DNA of 47,606 nucleotides from Campylobacter jejuni (GTDB lineage: Bacteria > Campylobacterota > Campylobacteria > Campylobacterales > Campylobacteraceae). Made by a program: the position numbers and the translations under genes. The DNA is taken from contig NZ_NFNY01000031.1 of NCBI RefSeq assembly GCF_002179165.1, positions 1 through 47,606 of the forward strand. The letters are read 5' to 3'. This document shows, piece after piece, positions 1 through 9,389 of this stretch. The first letter of the stretch is position 1, and each line of letters opens with the position of its first letter. The notes under the pieces are model-generated. The model was not told where the DNA came from and searched no databases. It saw only the letters and a program-made list of their open reading frames with translations.

Positions 1-1303
1 ACTTTAAATATTGGAATATTAATATATTTTAAATATAAATTTTTTATTATAGAAAATATTAATCTCGCATTTGATACTCATATTTTTAATCCTGCTATCA
101 TTCTACCATTAGGAATTTCGTTTATCACTTTTCAACAAATTGCATTTTTAAGTGACTGCTATCTTTATCAAAAAGATATTAAAAAAATATTAATAACTGA
201 AAAAAAGAGGGATTACAACAATAATAAAATCATAGCTTTTATCAACTTTGCTCTTTTTGTATCTTTTTCCCTCAACTTGCGGATTCTATAGTCCATTATT
301 ATAGGCAAATGATGCCTCAATTTTCTAAAAAAATAAATTTTATTTTAAGATATAAAAATATAGCTCTTAGCTTATTATTTTTCAGTATAGGACTTTTAAA
401 AAAGTGGCTTTTGCTGATTATTTAAGTTCTAGTATAGATAATACTTATAATTTCGTTCATAATGGTGCTACTCTAAATTTACTAGAAAGCTGGGTAACTA
501 CTTACAGATATAGCCTGCAACTTTATTTTGATTTTAGCGGCTATTGCGATATGGCGGTAGGCTTGGCTTTGCTTTTTAACATACGCTTACCTTATAATTT
601 CAATTCACCTTATAAAAGCTTAAGTATAAGTGAATTTTGGCAACGATGGCATATGACTTTAGGGCAATTTTTAAAACAATATCTCTATATCCCTTTGAGT
701 GGAAATAGAAAAAGTGTAATTATCACTTATTTTAATCTTCTTTTAGTATTTTTCATCAGCGGAATTTGGCATGGAGCCGGATGGGGATTTATGATTTGGG
801 GATTGCTGCATGGAGTAGCCATTTGCATCCATAAAGCTTATAATCAATTATTTAACAAATATAACTTTTTTCAAAAACGCTTAAAAAGTAAAATTTACAT
901 TGTTTTTGCTTGGATTTTAACTTTTAATTTTTTAAATTTCACTTGGATATTTTTTAAAGCGGAAAATTTCAAAGATGCAATAAGTATCATAAAATCAATG
1001 CTTTTAATAGACTCTAAAATTATCATTGGTGCTAATAATGCTTTTACTGAATACATAGTAGAACGCTTTGATTTTGTAGCTTCAGGAGAATGGGGAGGAC
1101 ATTTTTTAAAACTTCAAAGCAATATTCTTAATGCGGTATTATTAGGAATTTTATTTGTTTTACTATTCAAATCATCACAAAATATTATATAATAAATTAA
1201 TCCACAAAAACTATGCTTTTGTCTTTTCTGGGATTTGTTTAGCTATTAGCTTTATGTTGATAAATTCAACCCCTTATGTTGTTTTATTTATTGGAATTTT
1301 TAA
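1..1303 (+). pseudogene. Decayed MBOAT-family membrane O-acyltransferase (AlgI/PatA/DltB-like), 5' end outside window
   Basis: Family features remain: a PLGISFITFQQIAF segment at about 106-150 (frame 1), a WQRWHMTL motif near 640-660, and the SGIWHGAGWG motif whose active-site histidine codon is at 770-772. The reading frame is broken several times. Frame 1 stops at 289-291 after an apparent one-base loss in the T run 264-268. The next frame shifts again at the A run 398-403, so the longest open piece runs 404-1192 from an internal GTG. The C-terminal part continues in another frame from about 1190, and a final shift near 1282-1290 would restore a family-like end and a stop at 1301-1303. The usual AGPI stretch before the MMPQF motif also looks degraded (ADSI). 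Such enzymes move acyl groups across the inner membrane to acetylate periplasmic polysaccharide or peptidoglycan, with an SGNH partner as encoded next. No other long gene in the window is broken, so scattered sequencing error is unlikely. Confidence 0.85.
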
Positions 1304-1311
1304 GGAAAAAT

Positions 1312-2346
1312 ATGTATTTAAAAAAAATTATTTTATGTTTCACTTCTTTAATTATAATGCTTTTATACACTGCTAGCGTATTTTATTTTTACGATCCAGC
1401 TCAACTATTTAGTGAAAAATATCCTAAACATTATATATATGATAATCGTTTTTTTGCTAGAAAAGTTTTTGATACATATGACTTTGATAGCGTAATGATT
1501 GGAACTTCTATGTTTGAATTAAGTGATGCTAGAGAACTAAAAAATGGAAAATATGTCAATGTTTCTATTTCAGATTCAAAATATAATGAAAAAGCTGTAA
1601 TGCTAGAATACCTTTTTAAACATAAAAACAATATAAAAAATGTGGCGCTTACTTTTGATGGTTTTGGACTTGCACACTATAAAAACAATTTTAGAATAAT
1701 GTATAAAGAACATATAAGTCTTTTTGATAAATTTGGAATATATATGAATAGTTTTGTGCCTTATCAATGTTTTATCACTTTGTCTAAAAAAGAAAAATGC
1801 ATTGGTAGAATACATGATTTTTACGGGCCTGTTAAAATAAGCAAAGCAACAAAAGGTGATTATAAATTTAAAGAAGAAGATTTTAAACAAGGTAAAGATT
1901 TTCAAACCAAATCAGACTTTACAAAAGATGATGATTTCTTAGAACAATATCTTTTAAAATATATCAAAGAAAATCCTCATACAACTTTTCATATAATTTT
2001 ACCGCCCTATTCTGTATTAATGTACAATCAAAAAAATCTATACGAAGAAAGAGAGTTTCTAAAACATTATTTAACAATTTTCTCCAAATATTCAAATGTC
2101 AAATTTTATGCTTTTAATAATTGCGATTTTACCTATAATCTCAATAATTATTCTGGTGATAAAAGACATTATATTAGTCTTTTAAATTCTTTAATAAATC
2201 ATGCAATAAATGAGCAAACCAACATTTTAACACTAGAAAATTTTGATAAATATTTTAAAGAATTTAGCACAAAAACTAGGGCTTTTAATAAAAATATTTA
2301 CAAACAAAATTTACAAAAAAACATACAAAACACTTATAATTTATAA
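1312..2346 (+). CDS. SGNH-hydrolase-like membrane-anchored periplasmic protein, partner of the MBOAT pseudogene
   Basis: The protein is 344 aa from the ATG at 1312, which has AAGGAAAA just upstream; an earlier in-frame ATG at 1276 lies inside the acyltransferase remnant and lacks a good ribosome site. Residues about 4-27 form a hydrophobic signal anchor and the rest should be periplasmic. An IGTSMFEL block places a candidate nucleophile at Ser66, and a GDKRHY motif at 282-287 supplies the Asp283/His286 pair expected of SGNH/DltD/AlgX-type esterases and acetyltransferases. It directly follows the MBOAT remnant, the usual arrangement of a two-part O-acetylation system. The frame is intact although the partner is broken, so it is either recently orphaned or works with another acyltransferase. 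The acceptor glycan is unknown. Confidence 0.7.
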   Translation: MYLKKIILCFTSLIIMLLYTASVFYFYDPAQLFSEKYPKHYIYDNRFFARKVFDTYDFDSVMIGTSMFELSDARELKNGKYVNVSISDSKYNEKAVMLEYLFKHKNNIKNVALTFDGFGLAHYKNNFRIMYKEHISLFDKFGIYMNSFVPYQCFITLSKKEKCIGRIHDFYGPVKISKATKGDYKFKEEDFKQGKDFQTKSDFTKDDDFLEQYLLKYIKENPHTTFHIILPPYSVLMYNQKNLYEEREFLKHYLTIFSKYSNVKFYAFNNCDFTYNLNNYSGDKRHYISLLNSLINHAINEQTNILTLENFDKYFKEFSTKTRAFNKNIYKQNLQKNIQNTYNL

Positions 2347-2349
2347 AAA

Positions 2350-3138
2350 TTAAATTAAATTTAAAGCTTCTTGCATGGCCTTTTTAATTTCTTCTCTTTG
2401 ATCTTTTATATCAAAAAAAAGCTCGAAGGCAAAAACTCCTTGCCATAAGAGCATTTCAAACCCATCTTTTATTTTAAGATTATGTTTTTTACATAATTTT
2501 AAAAAAGGAGTTTCTTTACCATAAATAACTTCAAAAGCAAATTTTGCATTATTTAAAATTTTATTTAAAAGTATTGCATCACAAGGTAAATCATCATCTT
2601 TAAGCCCTGCTGAAGTAGAATTTACAACAAAATCAAAATCAAAATTGCTCAAATTCTCATAAAGACTTGTTTCATAAGAACTAAATTCTTTAAATCTCTT
2701 TTCGCTACGATTTGCCACACACACTTTAATACCTTTTTGCTTTAAAGAAAAAGCTAAAGCAAGCGCAGTCCCACCTGCTCCCAAAATCAAGGCTTTTTTA
2801 ATATTTTTAAACTCTTTAATTACCTCTAAAAAACCTAAAGCATCAGTATTATAAGCATAAATTTTATTATCCTTTAAGCATAAAGTATTTGCAGAACCGA
2901 TATTTTTCGCAAATTCATCTTTAATATCAGCAATTTCTAGAGCTTTTTCCTTAAAAGGTAAAGTGATGTTTGCACCATTTAATCCGAGTTTTAAAAAATC
3001 TTCTTTTAATTGATTAAAATCTTGTAAGTGGTAGCGAGTATAAATACCATCAAGCTTAAGAGCTTGTATGGCATTATTATGAATTCTAGGCGATTTAGAA
3101 TGTGAAATAGGGTCGCCTATTACAGCTAAAAATTTCAT
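2350..3138 (-). CDS. aroE: Shikimate dehydrogenase (NADP+)
   Basis: AroE reduces 3-dehydroshikimate to shikimate with NADPH in the cytoplasmic shikimate pathway. The 262-aa length is normal. The substrate-binding serines lie in the SHSKSP motif (Ser14, Ser16), the catalytic lysine is in NITLPFK (Lys63), and the catalytic aspartate is in YNTDALG (Asp99). The nucleotide-binding loop GAGGTA is at 120-125, and VANRSEKR at 141-148 gives the Asn-Arg pair that favours NADP. The start overlaps the stop of the upstream SPOR gene by four bases, so it is probably the last gene of the gatC-to-aroE operon. It converges with the SGNH gene with only three bases between them and no clear terminator. Confidence 0.97.
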   Translation of the reverse strand: MKFLAVIGDPISHSKSPRIHNNAIQALKLDGIYTRYHLQDFNQLKEDFLKLGLNGANITLPFKEKALEIADIKDEFAKNIGSANTLCLKDNKIYAYNTDALGFLEVIKEFKNIKKALILGAGGTALALAFSLKQKGIKVCVANRSEKRFKEFSSYETSLYENLSNFDFDFVVNSTSAGLKDDDLPCDAILLNKILNNAKFAFEVIYGKETPFLKLCKKHNLKIKDGFEMLLWQGVFAFELFFDIKDQREEIKKAMQEALNLI

Positions 3139-3980
3139 TTTAAAGTGAAAGAAAAGGCATCTTTAGCTACTTCTTTACGAATTTTTGCAAGTTCTGCTGC
3201 AATATTGGCTTTTTCAAAAGGTCCGATTAAAACCTTAGTTATCTCTTTTCCATTTACACTTGTTTTATAAAGTTTATAATCATAACCTTTTTGCTTAACT
3301 GCTGCTAATTCTTTTGATTTTTGATCTAAATTACTTACTGAAAAAATTTGCACATAAATTCCAGAAGCTAAGCCACTTGGATGAATAGGTTTAGCATCTA
3401 CATTTTTAAATAAATCATTTGCATTTTGTTCTTTTTTTGGTGTTTGTTTTACAGGCTCTTTTTCTTGTTTTGGAGCTTGTTTTTTAGGTTCTTCTTTTGG
3501 TTTTTCTTGTTTTACTTCTTGTTTAGGTGTTAGTGCAGTATCAGGATTTGTTGTTGCTTTTTCCAAATTTGTTGTATTTGTCATATTTGGTTCAGCTGGA
3601 ACTTCTTGATCTGGTGCTACAAAATTTGCATTATCATTTGCGTTTGGAGTCGGAGTAATAGGACTATCATTTTGATCTCCTTGAATTTGTTTTCTTAAAG
3701 CTTCAAATTGATCTTCAGCCGAAGTGCTATCAGTAATAGGCATATTTTCAAAAGAATTGTCTGCATTATTCTGCTCAGTTGTACTCAAAGGCTCACTTGG
3801 CAAAACACTTTGATTTTGAATATTTTCATCGCCACTACTATTAATCAATTTCATCACTATCATTATTGCCAAAAATAAAATAACCAAAGCAATAACACGC
3901 AAAAGAATTTTTTTCATTTTTTCACTTTTATTGCTTTTTTCTAAAATGATATCATCAAATTCATTTTTATTATTTTCCAT
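3135..3980 (-). CDS. SPOR-domain inner-membrane protein
   Basis: I chose the ATG at 3980 (281 aa) because AAAGGAAAAG precedes it; a longer frame to 4046 would overlap the upstream gene by about 50 bases. The order is a short charged cytoplasmic segment, one membrane helix at about residues 24-45, a long low-complexity linker rich in Pro, Glu, Lys, Thr and Gln (about 50-195), and a C-terminal SPOR domain from about residue 200. SPOR domains bind denuded peptidoglycan glycan strands at division sites in other bacteria, so a cell-wall or septal role is likely. A DedD/FtsN-like function would fit the layout but is inferred. It corresponds in position to C. jejuni Cj0404 and overlaps aroE by four bases. 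Confidence 0.85.
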   Translation of the reverse strand: MENNKNEFDDIILEKSNKSEKMKKILLRVIALVILFLAIMIVMKLINSSGDENIQNQSVLPSEPLSTTEQNNADNSFENMPITDSTSAEDQFEALRKQIQGDQNDSPITPTPNANDNANFVAPDQEVPAEPNMTNTTNLEKATTNPDTALTPKQEVKQEKPKEEPKKQAPKQEKEPVKQTPKKEQNANDLFKNVDAKPIHPSGLASGIYVQIFSVSNLDQKSKELAAVKQKGYDYKLYKTSVNGKEITKVLIGPFEKANIAAELAKIRKEVAKDAFSFTLK

Positions 3981-3996
3981 TCTTTTCCTTTCTTTT

Positions 3997-4542
3997 TTAC
4001 ATATGTTTAGACCAAGAACTACCGCGTTCTTTTTGATAAACCTCATAAGGCAAAATTAAAACATTGAATTCTCTAGGAACATCCATACTAGGAAAAACTT
4101 TCCATTCAATAGGCATTTTACTTGCAAACATCATTGAAAGTTTAGACGCTAAAGAATAACCTTCGTTTAACGCTGTATGTCCTTTATGAATATAAAGATG
4201 CAAATGTCCTGGAGTTTTACTCTTATAAGCTGTGAAATTTATAAAACCTTCTTCACGCAAAATAAGTTGGGCGCGATGGTAAAATCTCTCAGCATTAAAA
4301 CCATTATAATCAAAAACAATATTTTCAACTTTATTATCTTTTGTAATTAAATCATGAGCAACAACAATTTTTTTTGCTGCATGCTCTCTCATAATATTTA
4401 AATTTAAAGGAGCTTCTACTCTTTCAAATTTATCAAAAAATAAGCGACCTCGATGTGTAACTTTATTAACAATCTTGTCGCGCCTTATATAATAATGATC
4501 GCCAATTATTTTAATCAGTGACATATCCATAGGTGAAATCAA
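3997..4542 (-). CDS. DUF1882-family protein of unknown function
   Basis: This 181-aa soluble protein matches in position the campylobacterial DUF1882 protein (Cj0403). It has no signal peptide or membrane helix. Its start overlaps the glyA stop as ATGA, which supports this start, although a second Met at residue 6 is possible. Three blocks stand out: NIVFDYNG at 74-81, [11 protein letters not shown] at 108-118, and VFPSMD at 149-154, separated by a helical stretch. Order and spacing recall the primase/polymerase fold seen in LigD polymerase domains, but the first metal motif would be D-x-N rather than D-x-D, so catalysis is doubtful. The function is not known. Confidence 0.8.
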   Translation of the reverse strand: MISPMDMSLIKIIGDHYYIRRDKIVNKVTHRGRLFFDKFERVEAPLNLNIMREHAAKKIVVAHDLITKDNKVENIVFDYNGFNAERFYHRAQLILREEGFINFTAYKSKTPGHLHLYIHKGHTALNEGYSLASKLSMMFASKMPIEWKVFPSMDVPREFNVLILPYEVYQKERGSSWSKHM

Positions 4543-5783
4543 AACATAGCCTTTTCATAAATGATAAAATTACTCGCAAGAGTTTTTAGTTTTTCTTTGA
4601 TATCTTTTTGCAAATTTGTATTAGCAATATCATCTAAAATATCCGCTATATAGTTTGCAACAATTTGAATCTCATTTTCCTTAAAACCTCTAGCGGTAAG
4701 TGCTGGGGTGCCGAGTCTTAAACCGCTTGTAATAAAAGGACTTCGGTTTTCTCCAGGAACCGTGTTTTTATTAGCAGTAATACCTGCATTCCCTAAAGCT
4801 AAATCAGCATCTTTCCCACTAAAATCACGATCTAAAAAACTCATCAACACGAGATGATTATCTGTTCCATCACTTACAAGCTTGTATTTTCTATCCATTA
4901 AAACTTTAGCTAAAACCTGCGCATTAGATCTTACTTGCTTGGCATAAATTTTCCACTCATCGCTTAAATTATATTTAAAACCCACAGCCTTAGCAGCAAT
5001 AACATGCATCAAAGGACCGCCTTGAATTCCTGGAAAAATAGCAGAATTAATTTTTTTAGCCAACTCTTCATCATTACTCATAATAACCCCACCTCTTGGA
5101 CCACGCAAAGTTTTATGGGTCGTAGAACTTACAACATGAGCATGCGGAAAAGGACTTGGATGCTCACCCGCTACAATAAGCCCTGCAATATGTGCAACAT
5201 CGGCAAAAAGATAAGCTCCCACTTCATCAGCAATTTCTCTGAATTTAGCAAAATCAATAATTCTAGCATAGGCACTAGCACCACACACTATGAGTTTGGG
5301 CTTAACAATATGAGCAATTTCTCTTACTTTTTCATAATCAATGCGTCCGTCAAGCTCCACACCATAAAAAAAACTTTCATACATTTTTCCCGATGAACTT
5401 ACTTTTGCACCATGAGTTAAATGTCCGCCATGACTTAGATCCATACCTAAAATTTTATCTCCTGGATTTAAGAGTGCAGCATAAACCCCTTGATTTGCTT
5501 GAGAACCAGAATTAGGTTGCACATTGGCAAAGTTGCAATTAAAAAGCTTTTTACACCTTTCAATAGCTAAAGTTTCTATTTCATCTACAAATTCACAACC
5601 CCCATAATATCTCTTGCCTGGATAGCCCTCTGCATATTTATTTGTCAATATACTTCCCATTACTTCCATAACTTCAGGCAAAGTAAAATTCTCACTTGCT
5701 ATCATCTCAAGTCCATCACACTGACGCTTTAATTCTTGAGTAGTCAGATCAAAAATTTCTTTATCAAATTGTTCTAAACTCAT
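4539..5783 (-). CDS. glyA: Serine hydroxymethyltransferase
   Basis: GlyA is a PLP enzyme that interconverts serine plus tetrahydrofolate with glycine plus 5,10-methylene-tetrahydrofolate, feeding one-carbon metabolism in the cytoplasm. The 414-aa length is standard. The PLP lysine is Lys224 in [14 protein letters not shown] (219-232). The cofactor phosphate region NSGSQAN is at 91-97 and the PLP ring-contacting DVAH motif is at 195-198. The start overlaps the end of lysS by four bases (ATGA) and its own end overlaps the next gene the same way, so translation is probably coupled along the operon. Confidence 0.98.
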   Translation of the reverse strand: MSLEQFDKEIFDLTTQELKRQCDGLEMIASENFTLPEVMEVMGSILTNKYAEGYPGKRYYGGCEFVDEIETLAIERCKKLFNCNFANVQPNSGSQANQGVYAALLNPGDKILGMDLSHGGHLTHGAKVSSSGKMYESFFYGVELDGRIDYEKVREIAHIVKPKLIVCGASAYARIIDFAKFREIADEVGAYLFADVAHIAGLIVAGEHPSPFPHAHVVSSTTHKTLRGPRGGVIMSNDEELAKKINSAIFPGIQGGPLMHVIAAKAVGFKYNLSDEWKIYAKQVRSNAQVLAKVLMDRKYKLVSDGTDNHLVLMSFLDRDFSGKDADLALGNAGITANKNTVPGENRSPFITSGLRLGTPALTARGFKENEIQIVANYIADILDDIANTNLQKDIKEKLKTLASNFIIYEKAMF

Positions 5784-7285
5784 TCCTTCTCCTTTAATTC
5801 TGATTTTAGAGGTCTCATTGCTGGAAATAAAATTACATCACGGATAGATTTTTTATTAGTTAAAAGCATTACAAGTCTATCAATTCCTATACCCTGTCCT
5901 GCTGTTGGAGGCATTCCATATCCTAAAGCATTGACAAAGTCTTCATCCATTTCACAAGCCTCTTCATCTCCTGCATTTTTAGCTTCAATTTGTTTTAGAA
6001 ACCTTTCATATTGATCTAAAGGATCATTTAGCTCATTAAAGCCATTTGCCAATTCTCTTCCGCAAATAAAAAGCTCAAATCTTTCCGCTATTTCTGGGTT
6101 TTCATCACTACGACGCGAAAGCGGACTAATGGAAATTGGAAAATCTGTAATAAAAGTAGGATTGATTAATTTACTCTCTACATAATTATCAAAAAGTTCT
6201 GCTTGTAAATGCCCTAAATCAAGTTTTTCATTTGCCTCAAAATTATCCTCTTTTAATTTAGCTAAAATTTTATCTTTATTTTCAATGACTTCATCACTCA
6301 GACCACCATATTTTTTAAGTGCGTCTTTATAACTGATTCTTTCAAATGCCTTTGAAAAATCAATTTTTTGTCCATCAAATTCTATAATTTTTCCCAAATT
6401 TAACTTTTCTAAAAGTAAAGCAAAAAGCTCTTCAGTAAGATCCATTAAGTCTTTATAATTATGATAAGCCCAATAAAACTCAATGGTTGTAAATTCTGGA
6501 TTATGAGTAAGATCCATACCTTCATTTCTAAAACAACGATTGATCTCAAAAACCGCTTCAAAACCACCCACAACAAGTCGTTTTAAATAAAGTTCTGGTG
6601 CAATTCTCAAAAATCTTTCAACTCCTAAAGAATTATGAAAAGTTACAAAAGGTTTAGCATTTGCCCCACCAGCAATAGGATGCATCATAGGTGTTTCAAC
6701 TTCCAAAAACCCTTTATTCTCAAAAAAATGACGGATTAAACTTACTACTTTAGACCTAATTAAAAAATCTTTTCTAACTTCAGCATTCATTATCATATCA
6801 ACATAGCGTTTGCGATATCTTTGTTCGATGTCTGTAAGTCCATGATATTTTTCAGGTAAAGGGACGATAGCTTTTGTTGCAAGTTTAATCTCGCTAGCAT
6901 GAAGACTAAATTCCCCAGTTTTTGTAACAAAAGGAAAACCTTTAGCAAGAATAATATCACCCACTTCAAGATTCTTCTTAATTAAGTTAAATTTTTCTTC
7001 ACCTAAAGAATCTTTGCTAAAATAAATTTGCAAATTTTCACTTTCATCTTCAATATTTGCAAATATAGATTTTCCTGCAATTCTAAGAAGTTTTAAACGG
7101 CCCGCAACAATTTTAGAAATATTTTCATCACGTTTGTTTTCATTATCCATCACATAAGCAAACTGATTTTTAAAATTTATTAAAGAAAGCTCTTTGGTTA
7201 AAAAATGCGGATAAGGATTAACTCCCGCATCTTTTAACTCACTAGCTTTTTGAATTCTTTGCTGTTCTAAAATATTATCAAACAT
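5780..7285 (-). CDS. lysS: Lysyl-tRNA synthetase, class II
   Basis: LysS charges tRNA-Lys with lysine in the cytoplasm. The 501-aa length and layout fit class II LysRS: an N-terminal OB-fold anticodon-binding domain (about 50-160) and a catalytic domain with motif 1 ending in the EVETPMMHP region, motif 2 [15 protein letters not shown], and motif 3 [11 protein letters not shown] near the C-terminus. The start shares one base with the fur stop codon (TAATG) and the end overlaps glyA as ATGA. Confidence 0.98.
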   Translation of the reverse strand: MFDNILEQQRIQKASELKDAGVNPYPHFLTKELSLINFKNQFAYVMDNENKRDENISKIVAGRLKLLRIAGKSIFANIEDESENLQIYFSKDSLGEEKFNLIKKNLEVGDIILAKGFPFVTKTGEFSLHASEIKLATKAIVPLPEKYHGLTDIEQRYRKRYVDMIMNAEVRKDFLIRSKVVSLIRHFFENKGFLEVETPMMHPIAGGANAKPFVTFHNSLGVERFLRIAPELYLKRLVVGGFEAVFEINRCFRNEGMDLTHNPEFTTIEFYWAYHNYKDLMDLTEELFALLLEKLNLGKIIEFDGQKIDFSKAFERISYKDALKKYGGLSDEVIENKDKILAKLKEDNFEANEKLDLGHLQAELFDNYVESKLINPTFITDFPISISPLSRRSDENPEIAERFELFICGRELANGFNELNDPLDQYERFLKQIEAKNAGDEEACEMDEDFVNALGYGMPPTAGQGIGIDRLVMLLTNKKSIRDVILFPAMRPLKSELKEKE

Positions 7286-7755
7286 TAAATTTTTACCTTT
7301 GATTTTTGATTACAATCACTACATACACCATAAAGTTGCATTAAATGTCCAGTAAGTTTAAAACCATGCTCTTTAGCAATCAAAGCTTGTTGTCTTTCAA
7401 TAATAGGATTTTCAAATTCGATAATTTTGCCACAATTTTTGCAAATCATATGATCATGGTGTGGTTTATTGGCAAGTTCATATTTTTTTCCCGCTGAACC
7501 AAAAGATATAGAAGTAACCATTTCCGCTTCTTCTAGTAAATTTAAAGTTCTATAAACAGTCGCGATACCAATGTTTAGTTCAGGTTCTGCTTGCTTGATT
7601 TCCATATACAAGCTTTCAGGAGTATAATGCGCATCACTGTGATATAAAGTTTTAAGTAAAATCTCTCTTTGTTTGGTGTATTTTAAACCGCCCTGCCTTA
7701 GAATTTTTTTAAATCTCTCTAACAAGACATCATATTCAATATTTTCTATAAGCAT
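7285..7755 (-). CDS. fur: Ferric uptake regulator
   Basis: Fur is an iron-responsive DNA-binding repressor controlling iron acquisition and storage genes. The 156-aa protein has an N-terminal winged helix, with the recognition-helix region [14 protein letters not shown] at 63-76. The C-terminal dimerization domain carries the HHDH metal cluster at 99-102 and two CxxC zinc pairs (Cys105/Cys108 and Cys145/Cys148). The N-terminal extension before the winged helix is typical of Campylobacter Fur. It sits inside a translation-gene operon one base from cvpA and touching lysS; no promoter is visible just upstream, and in C. jejuni fur is reported to be transcribed from promoters of upstream genes. 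Confidence 0.98.
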   Translation of the reverse strand: MLIENIEYDVLLERFKKILRQGGLKYTKQREILLKTLYHSDAHYTPESLYMEIKQAEPELNIGIATVYRTLNLLEEAEMVTSISFGSAGKKYELANKPHHDHMICKNCGKIIEFENPIIERQQALIAKEHGFKLTGHLMQLYGVCSDCNQKSKVKI

Positions 7756-7756
7756 A

Positions 7757-8317
7757 TTATTTTCCTTGAGTATTATTTAAATCACTAGTGATATTTTGTA
7801 AATTTTGATTCACTTTTTCAAAACCATTTTCTGCTAAAGGCTGATTCATAATATACGACCCCGTATTTTTAAGCAAACCAAGAGTATAGCTATCTTTAGC
7901 AAAATCATCTAATTTACTATTTAAGAAATCGATTCTTGCCACACAAAAAACCAGAATGGCAAAAATTAAAAAGATCTTTGCACCACCAAAAACAAAACCA
8001 CCTATGCGATCTAAAAATCCCAAACCACTAAGTTTTACTAATTTGGAAAGAAAATTTCCCAATAATAAACAAACTATCCAAAAAATAATCAAAAGAGCCA
8101 AAAAACCTGCAAAACCTGCTAAACTTTGATTTTCTATTTTATAAAAAGTATTTTGAATAAACTCAGCGGCTTGTGGCGCATATTTTGATGCAATAAAAAC
8201 TCCACCAATAATACCCAAAAGTCCAAAAATTTCTTTAATCAAACCATTAATAATACCCTTAAGTCCCAAAAGTAAAGTAAAACCCAAAACAAAAGCATCA
8301 AACCAGTAAAAACTCAT
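7757..8317 (-). CDS. CvpA-family integral membrane protein
   Basis: The 186-aa protein has four predicted membrane helices (about residues 7-25, 29-48, 65-90, 103-126) and a hydrophilic C-terminal tail, matching the CvpA/colicin V production family. E. coli CvpA is linked to colicin V export and envelope stress tolerance; the biochemical role is unclear. The stop lies one base before the fur start, so the two are probably co-transcribed. GGATTAAAGT precedes the ATG. The 81 bases upstream, between it and gatC, are AT-rich and could hold a secondary promoter for fur. Confidence 0.85.
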   Translation of the reverse strand: MSFYWFDAFVLGFTLLLGLKGIINGLIKEIFGLLGIIGGVFIASKYAPQAAEFIQNTFYKIENQSLAGFAGFLALLIIFWIVCLLLGNFLSKLVKLSGLGFLDRIGGFVFGGAKIFLIFAILVFCVARIDFLNSKLDDFAKDSYTLGLLKNTGSYIMNQPLAENGFEKVNQNLQNITSDLNNTQGK

Positions 8318-8398
8318 ACTTTAATCCATTTTCAAAATCTAAAAATTAAAACTACTTGAAATAATAATTCTACAAGTTTGTCCTAAATATTAAGTTAA

Positions 8399-8686
8399 TC
8401 ACTCAATAATTTTAGGCACAATGAAAAAATGATCGTTACTTTTTGGAGCATGACTTAACACTCCATTTATTACATCACTGCTATTAGCGTCATCACTTCT
8501 AAAAGGTGTGCCACCTTTGATTGTACTAATTGCAATCTCAGAAGAACTTAAATCGAGTTCATTTAATTTATCAACAAAATTTACAATTTCACTAAGTTCT
8601 TGTATCACTTCATTTCTTTTTTCTTCTTTAATCTGCAAAGCACTTAATTTTTCAAGTTTGCTAAGCAATTTTTCATCTATTTGCAT
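8399..8686 (-). CDS. gatC: Aspartyl/glutamyl-tRNA amidotransferase subunit C
   Basis: GatC is the small structural subunit of GatCAB, which converts misacylated Glu-tRNA-Gln and Asp-tRNA-Asn to the amidated forms; Campylobacter depends on this route. The 95-aa length is normal. The N-terminal helical region (LLSKLEKLSALQIKEEKR) and the C-terminal pattern with FRSDDANSSD and a final FFIVPKII segment are typical. It is the first gene of the minus-strand operon that includes fur. gatA and gatB are not in the window. Confidence 0.93.
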   Translation of the reverse strand: MQIDEKLLSKLEKLSALQIKEEKRNEVIQELSEIVNFVDKLNELDLSSSEIAISTIKGGTPFRSDDANSSDVINGVLSHAPKSNDHFFIVPKIIE

Positions 8687-8719
8687 TCTTAAACCTTATT
8701 AAAAAAGTTAAATTTCAAA

Positions 8720-8725
8720 ATTATA
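8720..8725 (-). promoter_or_regulatory. Predicted -10 box of the gatC-fur-aroE operon
   Basis: The minus strand reads TGATATAAT here, a good match to the Campylobacter sigma-70 extended -10, 34 bases before the gatC start. This probably drives the long operon containing fur. Confidence 0.55.
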
Positions 8726-8771
8726 TCATAAAAAGCTTTAAATTGTTTAGAATATTTTGTAATTTATATGA

Positions 8772-8777
8772 TACAAT
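8772..8777 (+). promoter_or_regulatory. Predicted -10 box of the YfgM-like/BamB-like gene cluster
   Basis: TACAAT lies about 33 bases before the TTG start at 8811, within the divergent spacer to gatC. It matches the Campylobacter -10 pattern; there is no clear -35, as is usual in this genus. Confidence 0.45.
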
Positions 8778-8810
8778 ACTTTTTTTAAATTAAATTTTTA
8801 AGGATAAAAC

Positions 8811-9389
8811 TTGGGACTAAAAGATAATTTAAAAGCCGTAAAAACAGAACTAAATACCGAAGAACAATTCATAGAAAATTTCATTAAAGGTGAAAGATTT
8901 ATACGAAAATATAAATTCTATATATTTGCACTAATAACAATTTTAATTCTATGGTTTGCTATAAGTTTCATTAATAATGAAATCAATGAAAATAATATAA
9001 AAGAAAGTAATGAAATTTATACTAACCTATTGCATAATCCAAATAATAAAGAACTTCTAAATAAATTAAAAGATAAAAATATTAATCTTTATACTATATT
9101 TCTTATGAAAGAATTTTCAAATAATACAGACAATAACGAATTTAAACAAGAATTACAAAATCTAAGTAAAGATCTAAATATCAATCCCTTGTTAAGAAAT
9201 ATTATTTTAGTCTCCTTGCATGAAAAATCAATCTTTTTAAAAAATTATGACAAAATTTTACAAGCTTATAGACTTTTAAAAGAAAATAAAATTGAAGAAG
9301 CTGATATTTTACTCTCTCAAATCAAAGAAAATTCTAGCTTAAATCAAATTGCAAAAAATCTTAAACATTATCAAGGTATTTCACAATGA
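8811..9389 (+). CDS. YfgM-like single-pass inner-membrane protein
   Basis: The start is a TTG at 8811 with AAGGATA four bases upstream. The 192-aa protein has a charged N-terminus, one membrane helix at about residues 35-54 (YKFYIFALITILILWFAI region), and a periplasmic all-helical domain with a TPR-like tail ending in ENKIEEADILLSQI and AKNLKHYQG. This size and layout match YfgM/DUF2133 proteins, ancillary SecYEG partners that hand substrates to periplasmic chaperones. Supporting this, the next gene (overlapping by four bases) encodes a BamB-like lipoprotein, as in the E. coli yfgM-bamB order. The assignment is inferred from topology and context, not strong residue identity. It corresponds to Cj0397c, annotated as hypothetical. 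Confidence 0.6.
   Translation: MGLKDNLKAVKTELNTEEQFIENFIKGERFIRKYKFYIFALITILILWFAISFINNEINENNIKESNEIYTNLLHNPNNKELLNKLKDKNINLYTIFLMKEFSNNTDNNEFKQELQNLSKDLNINPLLRNIILVSLHEKSIFLKNYDKILQAYRLLKENKIEEADILLSQIKENSSLNQIAKNLKHYQGISQ

Noticed and set aside
1276-1311. Earlier ATG as the start of the SGNH-like gene
   Set aside because: It lies within the acyltransferase remnant and lacks a ribosome site, whereas the ATG at 1312 follows AAGGAAAA and begins a proper signal anchor.
1155-1376. 73-codon frame as a separate small gene
   Set aside because: Its translation fits the C-terminal membrane segment of the MBOAT family, so it is part of the pseudogene.
1603-1905. 100-codon minus-strand frame opposite the SGNH-like gene
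   Set aside because: It is a Phe/Lys-rich shadow typical of AT-rich antisense, with no ribosome site.
5004-5396. 130-codon plus-strand frame opposite glyA
   Set aside because: It is antisense to conserved glyA codons and shows no domain or ribosome site.
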